A stretch of DNA of 64,000 bases from Nitrospira sp. Its GTDB lineage: Bacteria; Nitrospirota; Nitrospiria; Nitrospirales; Nitrospiraceae. Shown one piece after another: positions 63,316 to 64,000 of this stretch (within the stretch, counting starts at the first letter, position 1; the number at the start of each line of letters is the position of its first letter). The notes under the pieces were generated by a model. That model was not told the DNA's origin, searched no databases, and was given only the letters and a program-made list of their open reading frames with translations. The position numbers were made by a program, and so were the translations under genes. The DNA lies in assembly GCA_030123565.1 (NCBI GenBank), contig CP126122.1:2990800-3054799 (forward strand), given 5' to 3'.

Positions 63316-63338
63316 TGGTGAGTCGGCTGGGATTCGAA
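63316..63338. repeat. Right copy of the 23-bp tRNA-end direct repeat
   Basis: The 3' end of the tRNA-Lys gene (T-loop to CCA), identical to 7160-7182 and in the same orientation. Beyond these 23 bases the two sites diverge completely on both sides. See the putative genomic island entry. Confidence 0.8.
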
Positions 63339-63391
63339 CCCAGGACCCTCGCCTTAAAAGGGCGATGCTCTACCGACTGAGCTACCGACTC
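63316..63391 (-). tRNA. tRNA-Lys(UUU)
   Basis: 76 nucleotides including an encoded CCA. The acceptor stem GAGUCGG pairs with CCGACUC; the anticodon loop CUUUUAA sits between stem strands UCGCC and GGCGA, giving anticodon UUU; the T-stem CUGGG pairs with CCCAG. All arms fold correctly. It lies about 124 bases downstream of purA on the same strand. Its 3' 23 bases are also found at 7160-7182. Confidence 0.97.
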
Positions 63392-63515
63392 TCCCGAACA
63401 CGTATGCCACACATCGTCACTCGCGAGTCGTGACGGAGAGGGATCATAGCACTGACCATGGGTGATTCGCTACGGCGAGATATGCGCCTCCGGGAACAAC
63501 TCCAACATTCTAACG

Positions 63516-64000
63516 CTATCGCGAACGCTTCGGCCGTGCGCGTCGGCCGGCCTTGAGCGGGTTGTGAAGAATGATGGTCTCGTCTCGCCGCGAGCCGGTG
63601 GAAATCATGTCGATCCGGCACTCGGCCAATTCCTCGATCCTCGTAAGGTAGCGCTTGGCCTCCGCTGGCAGGTGCCTGTAACTGGTGACTCCGGTGGTGG
63701 GCGCATTCCAGCCGCGCACTCGCTCGTACACCGGCTCGCAATTCGTCAGCGCCGACAAATCCGACGGCATCTCGCGGATGAGTTTTCCGTTCACTCGATA
63801 CCCCGTGCAGACCTTCAGTTCTTTACGTCCGTCGAGTACATCCAACTTCGTCACTGCGAGCGACGACAAGCCGTTGATTCTCGTCGCGTGGCGAACCACG
63901 ACGCTATCGAACCAGCCGCAGCGTCGCACCCGTCCGGTCACTGAACCAAATTCCTTTCCACGTTCCTGCAGCCAGCCGCCCACCTCATCGGTCAATTCGG
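63516..64000 (-). CDS. purA: Adenylosuccinate synthetase, C-terminal part (runs off the window)
   Basis: About 160 C-terminal residues are in view; the gene continues past the window edge. Motifs QERGKEFGSVTGRVRRCGWFD, then TKLDVLDG with KVCTGYRV and the C-terminal RIEELAECRIDMISTGSRRDETI match the end of PurA. The enzyme joins IMP and aspartate with GTP to make adenylosuccinate in purine synthesis. The last dozen residues are basic (KAGRRARPKRSR), an unusual tail. It is upstream of the tRNA-Lys gene on the same strand. Confidence 0.9.
   Translation of the reverse strand, partial: ELTDEVGGWLQERGKEFGSVTGRVRRCGWFDSVVVRHATRINGLSSLAVTKLDVLDGRKELKVCTGYRVNGKLIREMPSDLSALTNCEPVYERVRGWNAPTTGVTSYRHLPAEAKRYLTRIEELAECRIDMISTGSRRDETIILHNPLKAGRRARPKRSR

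Larger units (their letters stand above)
7160..63338. mobile_element. Putative tRNA-Lys genomic island carrying the glycan locus
   Basis: The interval is bounded by exact 23-bp direct repeats of the tRNA-Lys 3' end, with the intact tRNA on the right and the fragment on the left, as expected for integration downstream of the tRNA. It contains the whole surface-glycan cluster plus about 4 kb of other genes. The left-edge genes at 7358-9573 are AT-rich relative to the rest. Against this, no integrase, excisionase, transposase or relaxase is visible, and the genes at 59.5-63.1 kb look like ordinary chromosomal genes. It could be an old, immobilised island or a chance tRNA fragment. Confidence 0.45.

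Noticed and set aside
1-64000. CRISPR array, insertion sequence, exosortase or PEP-CTERM protein
   Set aside because: No regularly spaced short repeats, transposase motifs, exosortase or PEP-CTERM tail were found, although several enzymes are of exosortase-associated types.

Overview
The window looks like a chromosomal segment of a moderately high-GC Gram-negative bacterium. A Nitrospira-type (Nitrospirota) host is my best guess, from the overall protein style, the TIR/WD40 protein, and the exosortase-style polysaccharide enzymes (FemAB and DUF3473-like deacetylases). No marker gene here proves the taxon.

Layout. (1) 0.27-3.5 kb holds housekeeping-type genes: two MOSC proteins, two small exported proteins and a stand-alone response-regulator receiver. 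(2) 3.7-6.7 kb is one large TIR - membrane segment - WD40 gene. (3) 7.36-58.8 kb is a very long block transcribed almost entirely from the minus strand and devoted to a surface glycan. It has five GT-C type membrane glycosyltransferases, at least five GT2 and two GT4 glycosyltransferases, two MOP flippases and a YbhN-like membrane protein. It also has nucleotide-sugar enzymes (WecB-like epimerase, WbpB-like and other Gfo/Idh/MocA oxidoreductases, WbpD-like acetyltransferase, SDR epimerases), FAD/GMC oxidoreductases, and a dense set of decorating enzymes (carbamoyltransferase, asparagine-synthase-type amidotransferase, formyltransferase, acetyltransferase, FemAB-type aminoacyl/GNAT-like transferase, methyltransferases and three polysaccharide deacetylase domains). 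Many genes overlap by ATGA or GTGA, so translation is probably coupled. (4) 59.5-63.1 kb holds a tandem-ACT protein, two exported proteins, a zinc-free quinone-oxidoreductase-type dehydrogenase with an internal partial duplication, and a small hypothetical. (5) A tRNA-Lys(UUU) at 63.3 kb is followed by the 3' part of purA, which runs off the window.

The main structural observation is a 23-bp exact direct repeat of the 3' end of tRNA-Lys. One copy lies inside the intact tRNA at 63316-63338. The other lies in non-coding DNA at 7160-7182, in the same orientation. This is the expected footprint of a tRNA-targeted genomic island of about 56 kb carrying the whole glycan locus, although no integrase is visible between the repeats. 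The two genes next to the left repeat (7.36-9.57 kb) are visibly AT-richer than the rest.

How the genes could work together (inference): GT2 enzymes with C-terminal membrane helices make polyprenyl-phosphate sugars that feed the GT-C transferases. Soluble GT2/GT4 enzymes build the repeat, the flippases export it, and the decorating enzymes add carbamoyl, amide, formyl, acetyl, methyl and possibly aminoacyl groups or remove acetyl groups. I see no initiating phosphoglycosyl transferase, Wza, Wzc or exosortase, so either those are encoded elsewhere or the route is unusual.
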